This document shows positions 1 through 7,052 of a stretch of DNA of 13,042 nucleotides, in pieces. Position 1 is the stretch's first letter; the number at the start of each line of letters is the position of its first letter. The stretch covers positions 1-13,042 of the forward strand of contig DASVWG010000285.1 in NCBI GenBank assembly GCA_036389695.1. Reading direction: 5' to 3'. Both the position numbers and the translations under genes were made by a program. Below the pieces are notes generated by a model. It did no database searches. It was not told the DNA's origin and was given only the letters and a program-made list of their open reading frames with translations. The DNA comes from JALZHR01 sp036389695 (lineage in GTDB: Bacteria; Acidobacteriota; Blastocatellia; Pyrinomonadales; Pyrinomonadaceae).

Positions 1-1
1 C

Positions 2-394
2 GACGACGCTTATCTCCAACAGCTGATACAGGCGGGCGCATCCGGCTACGTTTTAAAACAAAGCGCGCCGACCGAGCTGATTCGCGCCATCCACGCCGTC
101 AGCGAAGGCAAAAGCTATCTCGACCCGGCTTTGACGAACAAGGTTATGGGCGGCTATGCCAGCCGCGCCGCTTCCCGACGCGGCGAAAAAAGAAGCGATT
201 TGACCGACCGCGAAGCCGAAGTTCTGCGCCTGATTGCGTGGGGCTACAGCAACAAGGAAATCGGCGCGCGAATGGACATCTCCGTCAAGACCGTCGAAGC
301 GCACAAAGCCAACGCCATGCAGAAAATGGATATGCGCAGCCGCATCGACATCGTCCGCTACGCCATTCTGCAAGGCTGGCTGCAAGACAACTAA
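2..394 (+). CDS. LuxR/NarL-family response regulator, 3' part only
   Basis: This is the C-terminal 130 residues of a two-component response regulator; the 5' end lies outside the window. The reading frame is open from base 2. The first ~45 residues match the end of a receiver domain: the GASGYVLK segment holds the conserved lysine of the phosphorylation site, followed by the last helix (ELIRAIHAVSEGKSYLDP). After a basic linker comes a LuxR-type helix-turn-helix with the signature LTDREAEVLRLIAWGYSNKEIG and then DISVKTVEAHKANAMQKM. The protein ends LQGWLQDN at a TAA stop. Such proteins are cytoplasmic transcription factors phosphorylated by a sensor kinase, which is not visible here. Its target is unknown; a 15-bp palindrome 98 bases downstream is one conceivable site. 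An inverted repeat begins 1 base after the stop. Confidence 0.93.
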   Translation, partial: DDAYLQQLIQAGASGYVLKQSAPTELIRAIHAVSEGKSYLDPALTNKVMGGYASRAASRRGEKRSDLTDREAEVLRLIAWGYSNKEIGARMDISVKTVEAHKANAMQKMDMRSRIDIVRYAILQGWLQDN

Positions 395-395
395 A

Positions 396-479
396 AAAGT
401 ACTGAGTGCTGAGTACTGAGTACTGAGTGTTTGATTTTAATTTAAAACTCAGTACTCAGTACTCAGCACTCAGTACTTT
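396..479. repeat. Perfect inverted repeat built of GTACTGA heptamers
   Basis: The left arm at 396-428 and the right arm at 447-479 are exact reverse complements (33 bp each), separated by an 18-base AT-rich loop. Each arm is a tandem array of about four heptamers, GTACTGA, with one GTGCTGA variant. The element starts 1 base after the stop of the response-regulator gene. On the - strand it is followed by six Ts, so it could end transcription coming from the right. On the + strand the flank is TTTCCCC, a poor terminator tail. Units of this kind resemble the short tandemly repeated sequences known from cyanobacterial genomes. Confidence 0.9.
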
Positions 480-491
480 CCCCTGCCTTAT

Positions 492-506
492 TAGGGAAAA
501 TCCCTA
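492..506. promoter_or_regulatory. 15-bp palindrome TAGGGA-AAA-TCCCTA, candidate operator
   Basis: The two 6-bp half sites are perfect and separated by AAA. The site lies 22 bases upstream of a TATAAA (529-534) and about 250 bases before the receiver-domain gene. Size and symmetry fit a dimeric regulator, possibly the NarL/FixJ-type protein encoded just upstream; that link is inference. Confidence 0.45.
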
Positions 507-651
507 TTTATATTTCTTATCTTCCTGATATAAACTCGCCTTTCAGTGTGAGATAAATAATAGCTACACGATCTGATTATCGTTCAAGGGGTTGGTTTGG
601 CGTTAATGAAACTGTCTTTTTAACGCTATAAGCTGGACAAGAAAGTTGTTT

Positions 652-696
652 GAGAGGAAATAAAGGAATTAACTCAAATTCTTTTATTTCCCTCTT
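652..696 (+). promoter_or_regulatory. Leader hairpin upstream of the receiver gene
   Basis: An imperfect inverted repeat pairs 652-670 with 677-696 across a 6-base loop; one base is bulged and one pair is mismatched or wobble. The arms are purine-rich and pyrimidine-rich respectively. It ends about 60 bases before the ATG at 756. It could be a 5'-leader structure or a weak attenuator. Only the pairing potential is seen. Confidence 0.35.
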
Positions 697-755
697 TTAA
701 AACCAGATGTTTCTGTGCGTGATTATTAAATTAAGAAATACGGGCTTTTTTAAAT

Positions 756-1238
756 ATGTTCTCCCAGGCACAAAATTCACAACTCTCAAATGAAGGGCAT
801 AACCTTTTCGAACATCATTCCGCTCCTCAACCGGCGAATGTCAATCGGCAATTAATTTTACTGGTCGAAGACAACGCGGACAGCTGTGCTATGCTCCGCA
901 CTCTGTTGGAGCTCTGGAGCTATCGCGTTATCGAAGCGAATAACGGCGAAGATGCTGTTCGTCTGGCAAAAAGCGAAATGCCGAATCTGATTTTGATGGA
1001 CATCGCGATTCCGGTCGTTGACGGTATGGAAGCGACGCGGCGCATCCGCGAATTCGCCTCGCCGGAGGCGATGCCCGTCGTTTTCATTTCCGGCTACGCG
1101 CAGACCGGCTTTCGCCTTTCGGCGCTCGCCAGCGGCGGAAACGAATATCTGGTGAAGCCGATTGATTTTAAAGAACTGGAAACGATGCTCGGCAGATATT
1201 TTAAAAACATGGAGACGACATATAAATTGAGCGATTAG
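756..1238 (+). CDS. Single-domain response regulator (receiver only)
   Basis: The 160-residue cytoplasmic protein is an almost pure CheY-like receiver domain (about residues 32-153) with a 30-residue polar N-terminal tail and no output domain. The acidic pocket is intact: E38 and D39 in LLVEDN, the phosphoacceptor D82 in LILMDIAIP, S112 in VVFISGYA and K134 in YLVKPID. It should therefore be phosphorylated by a histidine kinase and act through protein contacts, as CheY- or DivK-like proteins do. The ATG at 756 has no clear Shine-Dalgarno site. The next gene is an Fnr/Crp-like regulator starting 88 bases later on the same strand, so the two may be co-transcribed. No kinase is nearby, which makes this an orphan regulator. 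The partner cannot be told from the sequence. Confidence 0.92.
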   Translation: MFSQAQNSQLSNEGHNLFEHHSAPQPANVNRQLILLVEDNADSCAMLRTLLELWSYRVIEANNGEDAVRLAKSEMPNLILMDIAIPVVDGMEATRRIREFASPEAMPVVFISGYAQTGFRLSALASGGNEYLVKPIDFKELETMLGRYFKNMETTYKLSD

Positions 1239-1312
1239 CTTGCGCGAAACGCGCGCCGGTCAAATCGGCTTTCGCCGGTTGCCGCGCGTCAAAGCGATTA
1301 TTTTTTTTTCAA

Positions 1313-1324
1313 GGCAGGGAGGGA
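1313..1324 (+). promoter_or_regulatory. Ribosome binding site deciding the Crp/Fnr start
   Basis: The purine run GGCAGGGAGGG lies immediately before the ATG at 1327. It is the best Shine-Dalgarno match in the window and is the reason to prefer this start over the upstream TTG at 1240. Confidence 0.7.
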
Positions 1325-1326
1325 TC

Positions 1327-2190
1327 ATGACCATAAAAAAATTAGTAACCGGTGAAGCCAATAATAAAAACGGTTTTGCGTATAAAGCTTCACTTCCGAA
1401 ACTTCAGAACAGAGACGTACTCAATCGCCGCCGCGCGCTGAGCGGCAGGCTGGTGAAAAGACGCGGCGGGCAACACGCGCCGGAGACGTACAAAATCGAA
1501 AAATCATTTTCCAATCAACTGCTGAGCTCTCTGACGGACGGCGATTTCACGCGTCTTTCGCCGTATCTGGAAACCGTCTCGCTGTCGAGCGGCGAAGAGC
1601 TGAATCAGCCGGGCGAAAATATAAATTACGTTTATTTTCCCGAAGACGTCGCGGTTTCGCAGTTTCAGGGTTTTGCCGACGGCAGCACGGCGGAGATTAT
1701 CATGGTCGGCAAAGAAGGCATGGTCGGACTGAACGCCGTTTTCGGCGCGACGCCGTCGCCTTTCTGGACGCAGGTGATGACCGCCGGAAAAGTTTTCCGC
1801 ATTAAAACCGCTGTGCTCAAAGAAGAATTTCTGCAAAACCCGAGCCTGCAGTTTCTGCTTTTGAATTACGCCAATAAATATATCGCGCAGATTTCGCAGC
1901 GCGTTTCGTGCAATATCCGTCACGTCGCCGAAGCGCGTTTCTGCACATGGCTTTTGATGCTGCAAGACCGCACTGACGACGAATGCCTGCGCCTGACGCA
2001 GGAACAAATCGCCGTCTGTCTCGGCATCAATCGCCCGACCGTCACGAATCTGGCGCAGTCGCTCAAGGAAAACGGCATTATCGATTACGCTCGGGGCTGC
2101 ATCAAAATTCGCGACCGCCAGCGGCTCGAAGCCTCAGCCTGCGAATGCTACCAGGCGACGAAAGAATATTTGCAGTCTGCCGTGCATTGA
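1327..2190 (+). CDS. Crp/Fnr-family transcriptional regulator
   Basis: The 287-residue protein has a cyclic-nucleotide-binding-like beta roll (about residues 62-160), a dimerisation helix (172-200) and a winged helix-turn-helix with LTQEQIAVCLGINRPTVTN at 223-241, the recognition helix of Crp/Fnr proteins. I chose the ATG at 1327 because AGGGAGGG sits just upstream; a TTG at 1240 would extend the frame but lacks such a site. The first ~57 residues are a basic, low-order extension (NRRRALSGRLVKRR) not usual for Crp. The phosphate-binding cassette of cAMP-binding members (GE...RxA) is not recognisable: the region reads VGKEGMVGLNAVFG. There is no N-terminal cysteine cluster as in Fnr. The ligand is therefore unknown. 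The stop codon runs directly into a heptamer repeat. Confidence 0.9.
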   Translation: MTIKKLVTGEANNKNGFAYKASLPKLQNRDVLNRRRALSGRLVKRRGGQHAPETYKIEKSFSNQLLSSLTDGDFTRLSPYLETVSLSSGEELNQPGENINYVYFPEDVAVSQFQGFADGSTAEIIMVGKEGMVGLNAVFGATPSPFWTQVMTAGKVFRIKTAVLKEEFLQNPSLQFLLLNYANKYIAQISQRVSCNIRHVAEARFCTWLLMLQDRTDDECLRLTQEQIAVCLGINRPTVTNLAQSLKENGIIDYARGCIKIRDRQRLEASACECYQATKEYLQSAVH

Positions 2191-2360
2191 AGGATGAAGG
2201 ATGAGGGATGAGGGATGAATAAAGAGAATTTCAAGTTTTAAATTTGTAATTTTGAATTTGTAATTATTTGAATTTTAAATTTGTAATTATTTGAATCATT
2301 CAAAATTTAAAACTCAAAATTCAAAACTTTTCATCCCTCATCCTTCATCCCTCATCCCTT
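2189..2360. repeat. Nested heptamer inverted repeat (GGATGAR outside, CAAAAYT inside)
   Basis: The outer arms are 2189-2218 and 2331-2360. Each is four tandem heptamers of GGATGAR, and the arms pair at 26 of 30 positions; the mismatches fall at the variable A/G position. Inside lies a second, AT-rich set: CAAAAYT heptamers at about 2300-2328, facing related AATTTGT/AATTTTG units at about 2231-2296. An exact 19-bp direct repeat sits at 2255-2273 and 2278-2296. The outer repeat overlaps the last bases of the Crp/Fnr stop codon. Related GGATGAR units recur at 6237-6264. Confidence 0.85.
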
Positions 2361-2509
2361 GTTTCGCTGTATAATAAACATAAAAATTTAATTTATGTCC
2401 GTTAGCGAACATACAATTTGCGCGGCGAAATGATAAACTGAATTTACTTATAATTTATAAGATATTTTGTCTTCCGGGTAATTTTCGGAAAGCTATTTTT
2501 AAAACAGGA
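2361..2509 (+). promoter_or_regulatory. Control region of the glycosyltransferase-glf pair
   Basis: This AT-rich gap before the glycosyltransferase holds TATAAT-like hexamers near 2370 and 2450, neither with a good TTGACA at proper spacing. It also holds a 20-bp imperfect palindrome at 2394-2413 (TATGTCCGTTAGCGAACATA, one mismatch and one wobble pair), which could be an operator. A promoter is expected here because the upstream gene ends in a large repeat. The exact site cannot be called. Confidence 0.35.
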
Positions 2510-3724
2510 ATGAACAAAGGGAACGATTTTTTGACAGATAATTTAGCCGAAACGCCAGAAATTCCGAATTACGATTTGGTTTGCCTCTCGCATCTGCGCT
2601 GGGATTTCGTCTACCAGCGACCGCAGCATTTATTGAGCCGTTTTGCCCGCGAGCGTCGCGTCTTTTTCATCGAAGAACCGATTTTCACGGACGAGCCGTC
2701 GCGCCTCGACGTCAGTCCGCGCGAGGACAAACTGTTTGTCGTCGTGCCGCATCTGAACCACGCCGAAGCCGCCGACGGAAACGCCGAAAATTTAATCCGC
2801 GAGCAAATCGACAAGCTGTTTGACGGGCACGAGCTCGGAAATTTCGTGCTGTGGTATTACACGCCGATGGCGGTCAGCTTCACCGACCATCTGCAGCCGG
2901 AAGCGATTGTTTACGACTGCATGGACGAGCTTTCTTTATTTAAAAACGCGCCGCCGCAGCTTATCAAAAACGAAGCGAAATTGTTTGAAAAAGCCGACGT
3001 CGTTTTCACCGGCGGGCAAAGCCTGTATGAAGCGAAGCGTCATCAGAATCCGAACGTCTGGGCTTTTCCGTCGAGCATCGACGCGGCGCATTTCGGCAAA
3101 GCGCGAAAAATTAGCGCCGACGAGATGGAAGACCAGAAAGCGATTCCGCATCCGCGTCTCGGCTACGCGGGCGTCATCGACGAGCGCATCGACATTGAAT
3201 TATTGCGCGAGCTTGCCGAAAAGCGTCCCGCATGGCAGCTTGTAATGATTGGTCCAATCGTGAAAATCGACGAAGCGGATTTGCCGCGTCCCGCGAACGT
3301 TCATTATCTGGGAATGAAGGATTACAAGGATTTGCCGTCGTATATCGCCGGTTGGGACGTGGCGCTGATGCCGTTCGCGCTGAACGATTCGACGCGCTTT
3401 ATCAGCCCGACGAAAACGCCCGAATATCTCGCCGCCGGAAAGCCCGTCGTTTCCACCGCGATTCGAGATGTCGTGCGACCTTACGGCGAGCAGAATCTGG
3501 TCGCCATCGCCAAAAACGCGGACGAATTTATCGCCGCGGCGGAAAGCGCGATGAATGAAAATCGTGCAGAAAAGCTCGCGGCGGTCGATAAATTTCTGCT
3601 GCAAACTTCGTGGGATAAAACGTGGCGGCGAATGTCGGATTTGATTGCCGAAGCCATCAGTGAAAAACATTCGCGGGCATCGGACAAAGAACGTTTCGGC
3701 AAAAAAACGATGGCTGGAACGTAA
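2510..3724 (+). CDS. GT4-like glycosyltransferase, next to glf
   Basis: The 404-residue cytoplasmic or membrane-associated protein looks like a GT-B-fold retaining glycosyltransferase. The N-terminal half carries SHLRWDFVYQRPQHLLSR (residues 27-44), typical of glycosyltransferase proteins found in surface-polysaccharide loci, and IVYDCMDEL (133-141). The C-terminal half begins near PRLGYAGVIDERID (215-228) and contains SPTKTPEYLAAGKPVVST (299-316), the nucleotide-sugar-binding motif with the conserved glutamate E305. No membrane span is evident. It lies 63 bases upstream of UDP-galactopyranose mutase on the same strand. A role in adding galactofuranose or another sugar to a surface glycan is therefore likely, but the donor is inferred. 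The ATG at 2510 follows AGGA too closely; a TTG at 2531, preceded by AAAGGG at better spacing, is an alternative start. Confidence 0.86.
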   Translation: MNKGNDFLTDNLAETPEIPNYDLVCLSHLRWDFVYQRPQHLLSRFARERRVFFIEEPIFTDEPSRLDVSPREDKLFVVVPHLNHAEAADGNAENLIREQIDKLFDGHELGNFVLWYYTPMAVSFTDHLQPEAIVYDCMDELSLFKNAPPQLIKNEAKLFEKADVVFTGGQSLYEAKRHQNPNVWAFPSSIDAAHFGKARKISADEMEDQKAIPHPRLGYAGVIDERIDIELLRELAEKRPAWQLVMIGPIVKIDEADLPRPANVHYLGMKDYKDLPSYIAGWDVALMPFALNDSTRFISPTKTPEYLAAGKPVVSTAIRDVVRPYGEQNLVAIAKNADEFIAAAESAMNENRAEKLAAVDKFLLQTSWDKTWRRMSDLIAEAISEKHSRASDKERFGKKTMAGT

Positions 3725-3787
3725 ATTGCTAAACGTAGGTTACGCTTCTAATAATTGTCTTAAAAACGAACAGGGGAAAGGGAAAAA

Positions 3788-4993
3788 ATGTTTGACTATC
3801 TAATTGTCGGAGCCGGATTCGCCGGCAGTGTCTTAGCGGAACGTCTCGCAAATGGTTCCGGGAAAAAAGTTTTAATCTGTGATAAGCGCCCGCATATTGC
3901 CGGAAATGCTTACGATTGTTACAACAACGACGGCATTCTGATTCATAAATACGGACCGCACATCTTTCATACCAACTCGCGCGACGTCTTCGATTATCTT
4001 TCGCGTTTCACCGAATGGCGGCATTACGAGCACCGCGTCTTAGCGTCGGTCGACGGAATGCTTTTGCCGATTCCGATTAATCTCGACACGATTAACAAGC
4101 TTTACGGCTTGAATCTGACCTCGTTTGAAATGGTCGATTTTTTGAAAAACCTGGGCGAAAAACGCGACCACATCCGCACGTCGGAAGACGTCGTCGTTTC
4201 CACTGTCGGGCAGGAGCTTTACGAAAAGTTTTTCCGCAATTACACGCGCAAACAATGGGGCTTAGATCCTTCTGAATTGGATGCTTCCGTCACGGCTCGC
4301 GTGCCGACGCGCACGACGCGCGACGACCGTTATTTTACGGATTCCTATCAGGCGATGCCGAAATACGGCTACACGCGGATGTTTGAAAACCTGCTCGACA
4401 GCCCGAACATCAAAATCGTCCTGAACTGCGATTACCGCGAGCTGCTCGAAGACATCAAGTTCAAGGAAATGATTTACACCGGACCGGTCGATGAATTTTT
4501 CGATTATCGCTACGGGAAGCTGCCGTATCGCTCGCTGGAATTCAAACACGAAACGCACGACACGGAAACTTTCCAGCCCGCGCCCGTAGTGAATTATCCG
4601 AACGAGCAGGCGTTTACCCGCGTCACCGAGTTTAAATATTTAACCGGTCAGGAACATAAAAAAACGAGCATCGTTTACGAATTTCCGCAGGCGGAAGGCG
4701 ACCCGTATTATCCGGTTCCGCGCAGGGAAAACGCCGAGATTTATAATAAATATAAACTGCTTGCGGATGCGCGCGCCGACGTTCATTTCGTCGGTCGGCT
4801 GGCGACTTACAAATACTACAATATGGATCAGATTGTCGCGCAGGCGCTGACGCAATACGGCAAAATCGTCGGCGTCAAACGCCAGCAAGCGGTTCAACTT
4901 GCCCGACCGGCAAAAGCTTCCGCAAGCTCAATCTATATTCCGAAAGTCAACGGCAACGGAAACGGTCACGGAAAAGTGGCAACCGAATTTTAG
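3788..4993 (+). CDS. glf: UDP-galactopyranose mutase
   Basis: This flavoenzyme interconverts UDP-galactopyranose and UDP-galactofuranose, the donor for galactofuranose-containing surface glycans. The FAD-binding start YLIVGAGFAGSVLAERL (residues 4-20) and the HKYGPHIFHTN segment (53-63) are clear. The two conserved active-site arginines are seen as R175 in RVPTRTTRDDRY and R278 in FTRVTEFKYL, and the C-terminal FAD motif is DVHFVGRLATYKYYNMD (331-347). The enzyme is usually about 370-390 residues; here it is 401, with a low-complexity tail (about 380-401) rich in Asn and Gly (NGNGNGHGK) that is probably disordered. A purine-rich site (AGGGGAAAGGG) precedes the ATG at 3788. It follows the glycosyltransferase by 63 bases and is probably co-transcribed. 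A hairpin terminator lies 24 bases after the stop. Confidence 0.98.
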   Translation: MFDYLIVGAGFAGSVLAERLANGSGKKVLICDKRPHIAGNAYDCYNNDGILIHKYGPHIFHTNSRDVFDYLSRFTEWRHYEHRVLASVDGMLLPIPINLDTINKLYGLNLTSFEMVDFLKNLGEKRDHIRTSEDVVVSTVGQELYEKFFRNYTRKQWGLDPSELDASVTARVPTRTTRDDRYFTDSYQAMPKYGYTRMFENLLDSPNIKIVLNCDYRELLEDIKFKEMIYTGPVDEFFDYRYGKLPYRSLEFKHETHDTETFQPAPVVNYPNEQAFTRVTEFKYLTGQEHKKTSIVYEFPQAEGDPYYPVPRRENAEIYNKYKLLADARADVHFVGRLATYKYYNMDQIVAQALTQYGKIVGVKRQQAVQLARPAKASASSIYIPKVNGNGNGHGKVATEF

Positions 4994-5017
4994 AAATATA
5001 ATTATCAAAAATAAAAG

Positions 5018-5050
5018 CGCGAGATGATTTGACTATCGTCTCGCGTTTTT
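5018..5050 (+). terminator. Rho-independent terminator after glf, probably bidirectional
   Basis: An 11-bp stem pairs 5018-5028 (CGCGAGATGAT) with 5035-5045 across a 6-base loop, with one G-T wobble. It is followed by five Ts. The upstream flank is A-rich, so the same hairpin could end transcription of the convergent - strand cluster. Confidence 0.85.
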
Positions 5051-5077
5051 ACTTTCCTGAAACATAGATAAAAAAAT

Positions 5078-5148
5078 ACAGGGATAACAGCGATTGTCAG
5101 GGATTTGAAAATAATTTCTATTATCCCTGTTTATCCTGTTATCCCTGT
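5078..5148. repeat. Degenerate inverted repeat with ~9-bp ACAGG(G)ATA units
   Basis: The outer 13 bp are exact reverse complements (5078-5090 and 5136-5148, ACAGGGATAACAG). Inner units pair imperfectly; the right arm, read on the - strand, is about three units of 8-10 bp. It lies between the glf terminator and the end of the kinase gene, in the convergent gap. Related AACAGGATA units appear in direct array at 12971-13000. Confidence 0.75.
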
Positions 5149-5157
5149 AAATTCTTG

Positions 5158-6219
5158 CTACCGTGAAAGATTCAGTTCGCGGCTGTGAATTAATTTTTCC
5201 ACTTCCGCGAGCGTCGCGCTCGAGCCGTCGCCGGGCGTCGTCATCGTCAGAGCGGAATTGGCTGCGCCCGCCTTAATCGCGTATGCGAAATCTTTACCGG
5301 CAAGCAGTCCGTAAATCAAACCGGCGGCAAAAGCGTCGCCGCTGCCGACGCGGTCGAGCACTTCCAAATCCGCGAAATCGTCCGCCTTAAAAACTTTCCC
5401 GTCCGCCAGACAAACCGCGCTCAAATCGTGACGCGACGCCGATTTTACATCGCGCAAAGTTGTTGCAATCACTTTTAAATCGGGAAACCGCGAAACGATT
5501 TCGCCCGCCGCGCGCGCAAAAATTTCTTCATTGTAATCACCAAAACCCGCCTTGAAATTTTCGACGCCGAAAACGACGTCCGAGAAAGGCAGAAGTTTGT
5601 GATTCAGAGCGTTAGCCGCATCGCGCCCGCCGCGTTCCGACCAGAGCGAATCGCGATAATTTAAATCGTAAGAAACAATCGCGCCGCTTGCCTTCGCCGT
5701 CTGCATCGCTTCCAGCGCGACGTCAGCCGTCGTCTCCGAAAGCCCCGCGAAAATTCCGCCCGTGTGAAACCAGCGCGCACCCGATTCCGCGAAAATCTTT
5801 TGCCAATCAATATCGCCGTTTTTTAACTGCGAAACCGCCGTATTTCCGCGGTCGGAACAACCGACGGGCGGGCGCAAGCCGAAACCGCGCTCGATAAAAT
5901 ACATTCCGTTGCGCACGCGTCGGCTGATGCCGTCGGTTTCGCGCCACAAAATTTCGGACGAATCGACGCCGCCCTGCCAAATCAAATCTTCGACCAGTCG
6001 CCCGATTTGATTATCAGCCAGCGCCGTGACAATCGCCGCATCAAGCCGGAAAACTTTGCTCAAGCTGCGCGCGACATTATATTCGCCGCCGCCTTCCCAA
6101 ACGCGAAACGTGCGCGCATTGTGAATGCGTTCATTTTCCGGGTCAAAGCGAAGCATCACCTCGCCCAAAGAAACGAAATCCCAACGACAATCTTTTTTCG
6201 GTTTAATTTCCAAACTCAT
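5158..6219 (-). CDS. kdgK: PfkB-family sugar kinase, probable 2-keto-3-deoxygluconate kinase
   Basis: The 353-residue cytoplasmic kinase would phosphorylate 2-keto-3-deoxygluconate (KDG) with ATP to KDPG, which an aldolase then splits to pyruvate and glyceraldehyde 3-phosphate. PfkB signatures are present: the substrate-side GGGEYNVA (residues 43-50), DLNYRDSLW (185-193), a stretch typical of KDG kinases, and DRVGSGDAFAAGLIYGLL (289-306) with the catalytic aspartate D295. I chose the ATG at 6219; in-frame GTG and TTG codons just upstream would add two residues. No strong ribosome site is seen. It is the last gene of the cluster, 49 bases after kduD, with a GGATGAR-type heptamer array in between. 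Substrate assignment rests partly on the kduI-kduD context; other sugar-acid or fructose-type kinases share the fold. Confidence 0.88.
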   Translation of the reverse strand: MSLEIKPKKDCRWDFVSLGEVMLRFDPENERIHNARTFRVWEGGGEYNVARSLSKVFRLDAAIVTALADNQIGRLVEDLIWQGGVDSSEILWRETDGISRRVRNGMYFIERGFGLRPPVGCSDRGNTAVSQLKNGDIDWQKIFAESGARWFHTGGIFAGLSETTADVALEAMQTAKASGAIVSYDLNYRDSLWSERGGRDAANALNHKLLPFSDVVFGVENFKAGFGDYNEEIFARAAGEIVSRFPDLKVIATTLRDVKSASRHDLSAVCLADGKVFKADDFADLEVLDRVGSGDAFAAGLIYGLLAGKDFAYAIKAGAANSALTMTTPGDGSSATLAEVEKLIHSRELNLSR

Positions 6220-6236
6220 CACCAAATAAAGAAAAC

Positions 6237-6264
6237 TTCATCCCTCATCCTTCATCCCTCAGCC
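6237..6264. repeat. Four tandem TTCATCC/CTCATCC heptamers between kduD and kdgK
   Basis: Four consecutive 7-bp units (TTCATCC, CTCATCC, TTCATCC, CTCAGCC) fill most of the 49-bp gap between two genes of one cluster. They are the same family as the outer arms at 2189-2218 and 2331-2360, but no facing arm is present here. Confidence 0.85.
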
Positions 6265-6268
6265 CTTC

Positions 6269-7036
6269 TCATCGCGCCATCCAGCCGCCGTCAACGACCA
6301 GGATATGACCTTGCAGATAATCGCTCGCCGCCGAGGAGAGAAAAACCGCCGCGCCCGCCAAATCGTCCGCGTTTCCCCAGCGTCCGGCGGGAATGCGTTC
6401 TAAAATCTGCCGGTTGCGCGTTTCGTCGGCGCGCAGCGCGGCGGTATTATTCGTCGTCATATAACCGGGCGCGATGGCGTTGACGTTGACGTTATGCTTT
6501 GCCCATTCGTTGGCGAAAGCTTTGGTCAAGCCCGCGACGCCGGATTTCGAAGCCGTGTAAGCCGGAACATTGATTCCGCCCTGAAACGAAAGCAAGGACG
6601 CGATATTCACAATTTTGCCTGCGCCCTGCTCAATCATTTTTCGACCGGCGGCTTGCGACAGCCGAAAAACGCTGGAAAGATTCACTTCCAGAACCGTCGC
6701 CCAATCGTCTTCGGAAAAATCGACGGCGGGCGAGCGGCGAATCATTCCGGCGTTGTTAATTAAAATGTCGATGCGCCCAAATTCGCCGATAACTTTTTCC
6801 ACGAGATTTTGAGGCACGTCCCTTTCCGACATATCTCCGGCGACGGCAAAAGTTTTTCGTCCCGTTTCTGAAATCTTTTCGCAGGTTTCGTCCGCCTCGC
6901 CCGTCCGGCGGCAATGTACGGCGACATCAGCGCCCGCCTGCGCCAGAGCAATCGCCATCGCCTGTCCGAGACCGACCGCCGCGCCCGTCACCAGCGCGAC
7001 TTTGCCGTCGAGTTTGAATTTATCGAGTATATTCAT
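6269..7036 (-). CDS. kduD: 2-dehydro-3-deoxy-D-gluconate 5-dehydrogenase (KduD)
   Basis: This 255-residue short-chain dehydrogenase reduces 3-deoxy-D-glycero-2,5-hexodiulosonate to KDG with NAD(P)H, the step after KduI. The Rossmann motif TGAAVGLGQ (17-25), NNAG (94-97), N119, S147, and the YxxxK pair Y160 and K164 are all intact. Stretches that set KduD apart from other SDRs are seen: NVPAYTASKSGVAGLTKAF, VNAIAPGYMTTNNTAALRADE and the closing VVDGGWMAR. The length is normal for the family. It starts 16 bases after kduI and is followed by kdgK, so the three form one transcription unit for unsaturated uronates. A paralogous SDR lies at 12151-12927. No clear Shine-Dalgarno site precedes the ATG at 7036. 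Confidence 0.95.
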   Translation of the reverse strand: MNILDKFKLDGKVALVTGAAVGLGQAMAIALAQAGADVAVHCRRTGEADETCEKISETGRKTFAVAGDMSERDVPQNLVEKVIGEFGRIDILINNAGMIRRSPAVDFSEDDWATVLEVNLSSVFRLSQAAGRKMIEQGAGKIVNIASLLSFQGGINVPAYTASKSGVAGLTKAFANEWAKHNVNVNAIAPGYMTTNNTAALRADETRNRQILERIPAGRWGNADDLAGAAVFLSSAASDYLQGHILVVDGGWMAR

Positions 7037-7052
7037 ATTCGCTGCGGAAAAA

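Larger units (their letters stand above)
395..755. other. 361-bp AT-rich intergenic region
   Basis: No convincing gene was found in this gap. It holds, in order, a perfect 33-bp inverted repeat (396-479), a 15-bp palindrome (492-506), a TATAAA (529-534), a small CGTTAA/TTAACG inverted repeat (601-625) and a longer imperfect hairpin (652-696). This is a long leader or control region for the receiver-domain gene starting at 756. Confidence 0.7.

Noticed and set aside
396..479. CRISPR array
   Set aside because: Units are 7 bp, adjacent without unique spacers, and arranged as a palindrome; no cas genes are near. The same holds for the other tandem arrays.
1240..1326. TTG start 87 bases upstream of the Crp/Fnr ATG
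   Set aside because: The extension has no family similarity and no ribosome site, whereas AGGGAGGG precedes the ATG at 1327.
5018..5148. Insertion sequence remnant in the convergent gap
   Set aside because: Only a terminator hairpin and a short-unit palindrome are seen; there is no transposase fragment or target duplication.
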